Origin: Nitzschia sp. DOCU1
Taxonomy: Eukaryota; Bacillariophyta; Bacillariophyceae; Bacillariales; Bacillariaceae
Direction: 5' to 3'
Assembly (NCBI GenBank): GCA_951394045.1
Contig: OX595993.1
Location: 868,001-932,000, forward strand
Length of the DNA stretch: 64,000 nucleotides
The notes beneath the pieces are model-generated. The model had not been told where the DNA came from. It saw only the letters and a list, made by a program, of their open reading frames with translations, and ran no database searches. Shown here in pieces: positions 62,687 through 64,000 of the stretch (position 1 is its first letter; each line of letters opens with the position of its first letter). The position numbers and the translations under genes were made by a program.

Positions 62687-64000
62687 TGGGCACGGGTTGG
62701 GCTCTCTGATGCATGGGACTACATCAAGGTACACGTAACGTATTTAACACGGGTTATTCTGTGTATACTCGTGACCTTATTGGTTATCATGTTGGGCCTA
62801 ACCCCGACGATGCAAGACGCGACGGCAAGCCCAAGGCATGGGTATGCGCATACCTATGTACCGAAGGCAAGAAGGTGGAATCGCCTACGGGTGATAAAAG
62901 TGCTACTTATAGCTATGCTCACCCAGTGGAGTCAGCGATGGACCCCATGGGAAACGACATGGCATGAGTACAAGGCAAGATGTGCTAGGAGGAGGTGGCA
63001 TCAGCGTACGATCAAGGTAGCTACCTTACTAAGTGAAGGTCGGCCAACCACTAACTACAAGGCGCAATGGTGGTGCCAACCACCTCCCTGGCACGGATCA
63101 AGACGACTAAATGTCGAACAAGTTCTCTCTGATACCAGGACGAATTCAGAGGGAGAAAGGATTCGAGTGAACGTGGCGCACTTCGATACTGACGCCGAAT
63201 CAAGATCGATAGGAATCGACAATCGGTGCAGTGCGTGCATATCGCACGACATAAACGACTTCGATGGACCACTTCGAAAGGTCAACCGTGTGATCAAAGG
63301 ATTCGGAGGCCAGAATACATACGAGGTGTACCAAGGAACCATAGTCTGGCATTGGTACGATAACGATGGACAGATTCACAAATTCCGGATTCCGAATTCC
63401 TACTATGTCCCCAAAGGACACGTACGACTACTCAGCCCTCAGCACTGGGCGCGAACGCAACTGGGTTCCAAGATCAAGCATGCAGCGGGTACAGGAGAGA
63501 CTACTACGGCGACCAAATCTACTCTCTTCTGGAACAATGGCGCAAACCAACTCGACATCATAATCAGCGAGCGAGATAACTGTGCCACCTTCTACTTGGC
63601 ACCAGGTTTCAACAAGTTCGCGCTATTCTGCCAGGAGTGCAGGATTGACTACAACGAATCGATTGAGTCACCAATCTGCGCATGCGACACGCAAGTCGTC
63701 AGCGACGACGAAGACGACGACATTGACGTCACCGAATCCCCCGACCGGACGACGGTCAAACGCAAACCGACCTTTTGGTCACGACTAACTGGACTACCAA
63801 TTGGACGGCGACGCGCTCAGGAGGAGGCACAGGACGATGCCGAAGCTCCAACTACGTCGAATTTCAATTTGAATGGACCTACGCGATCTGATACCAAACC
63901 ACCAGTGGTAATCGAGGAGGAGGAGGATCGGCAGCCTACAACAGCGGCCTCTGAGTTACTACGATACCACCACCGTTTTGGCCACGTCAGCTTCGCGAAA
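62687..64000 (+). CDS. Copia element 2 Pol, 5' part, expected from UGA readthrough
   Basis: The gag frame stays open from the TGA to the end of the window, 438 codons without a stop. It starts with WARVGLSDAWDYIKV, then a strongly hydrophobic LTRVILCILVTLLVIMLGL and a Trp/Arg-rich basic stretch. The protease-like region has SIGIDNRCSACISHDINDF and SYYVPKGHVRLLSPQHWA. An acidic spacer and a basic patch lead to the first integrase residues (RYHHRFGHVSF). It continues beyond the window. Confidence 0.85.

Larger units (their letters stand above)
60774..64000 (+). mobile_element. Second Ty1/copia element, 5' part (runs off the window)
   Basis: A 314-bp 5' LTR, the shared primer-binding sequence, a full gag and the start of pol are present. 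Gag is clearly related to that of element 1 but diverged. The window ends in the integrase finger (LLRYHHRFGHVSF). As in element 1, gag and pol share a frame broken by one TGA. Confidence 0.9.

Noticed and set aside
62713..62967. An ATG-started 84-codon frame after the gag of copia element 2
   Set aside because: It is in a different frame from gag and pol and contains no motif; the gag frame itself is open through this region.
1..64000. tRNA genes and CRISPR arrays
   Set aside because: I scanned for T-loop-like GGTTCRANTCC in a tRNA context and for regularly spaced repeats and saw no supported case. The tRNA-like sequence at the LTR ends is a primer-binding site.

Overview
The window looks like nuclear DNA of a diatom, most likely a raphid pennate. 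The evidence is intron-poor genes with short (about 70-110 bp) GT-AG introns, tandem gametolysin-type (M11) metalloproteases, a DUF6824-type 'VLCGRG' protein, a helicase-associated-domain protein, and two Ty1/copia elements of the kind abundant in diatoms. The species is not identified from sequence. I saw no tRNA, rRNA, CRISPR or organellar gene.

Layout. 1-14.5 kb is ordinary gene space: a mitochondrial hydroxyacid-oxoacid transhydrogenase (minus), a two-repeat helicase-associated-domain protein (plus), a 1931-residue DENND4-type Rab-GEF in four exons (plus), an acidic protein (minus) and a secreted four-repeat Cys-rich surface protein (minus). 15.5-32.5 kb holds three tandem copies of a secreted M11 metalloprotease gene. 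Copies 1 and 3 are intact. Copy 2 is broken by an apparently full-length non-LTR retrotransposon of about 8.1 kb, and about 550 bp of the gene is missing at the junction. 32.7-38.9 kb carries a large AAA_16-type ATPase and a two-pore K+ channel (both minus).

39.2-45.5 kb is a complete Ty1/copia element with apparently identical LTRs. It sits between the divergent K+ channel gene and a borealin-like gene, about 95 bp upstream of the borealin ATG. 46.7-60.5 kb holds a small complexin-like protein, a DUF6824 protein, a patatin-like lipase, a small basic protein, a VPS39/VPS3-type tethering subunit and a putative little-elongation-complex subunit. A second copia element starts at about 60.77 kb and runs off the end.

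Main points of interest. (1) Both copia elements have gag and pol in the same frame, separated by exactly one UGA and followed by an open hydrophobic segment before the protease, which suggests readthrough giving a Gag-membrane segment-Pol product. (2) Both carry D-N-R where the protease D-S/T-G active site is expected. (3) Both share a primer-binding sequence that fits the D-arm of initiator tRNA-Met. (4) The non-LTR element has three ORFs linked by ATGA and TAATG overlaps, and its third, 117-residue ORF ends in a textbook PCNA-binding (PIP) box. (5) The 80-residue protein at 47.0-47.3 kb resembles the SNARE-binding helix of complexins.

Exon joins were worked out by hand from splice consensus, phase and protein continuity. 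Family calls come from recognised motifs, not database searches.
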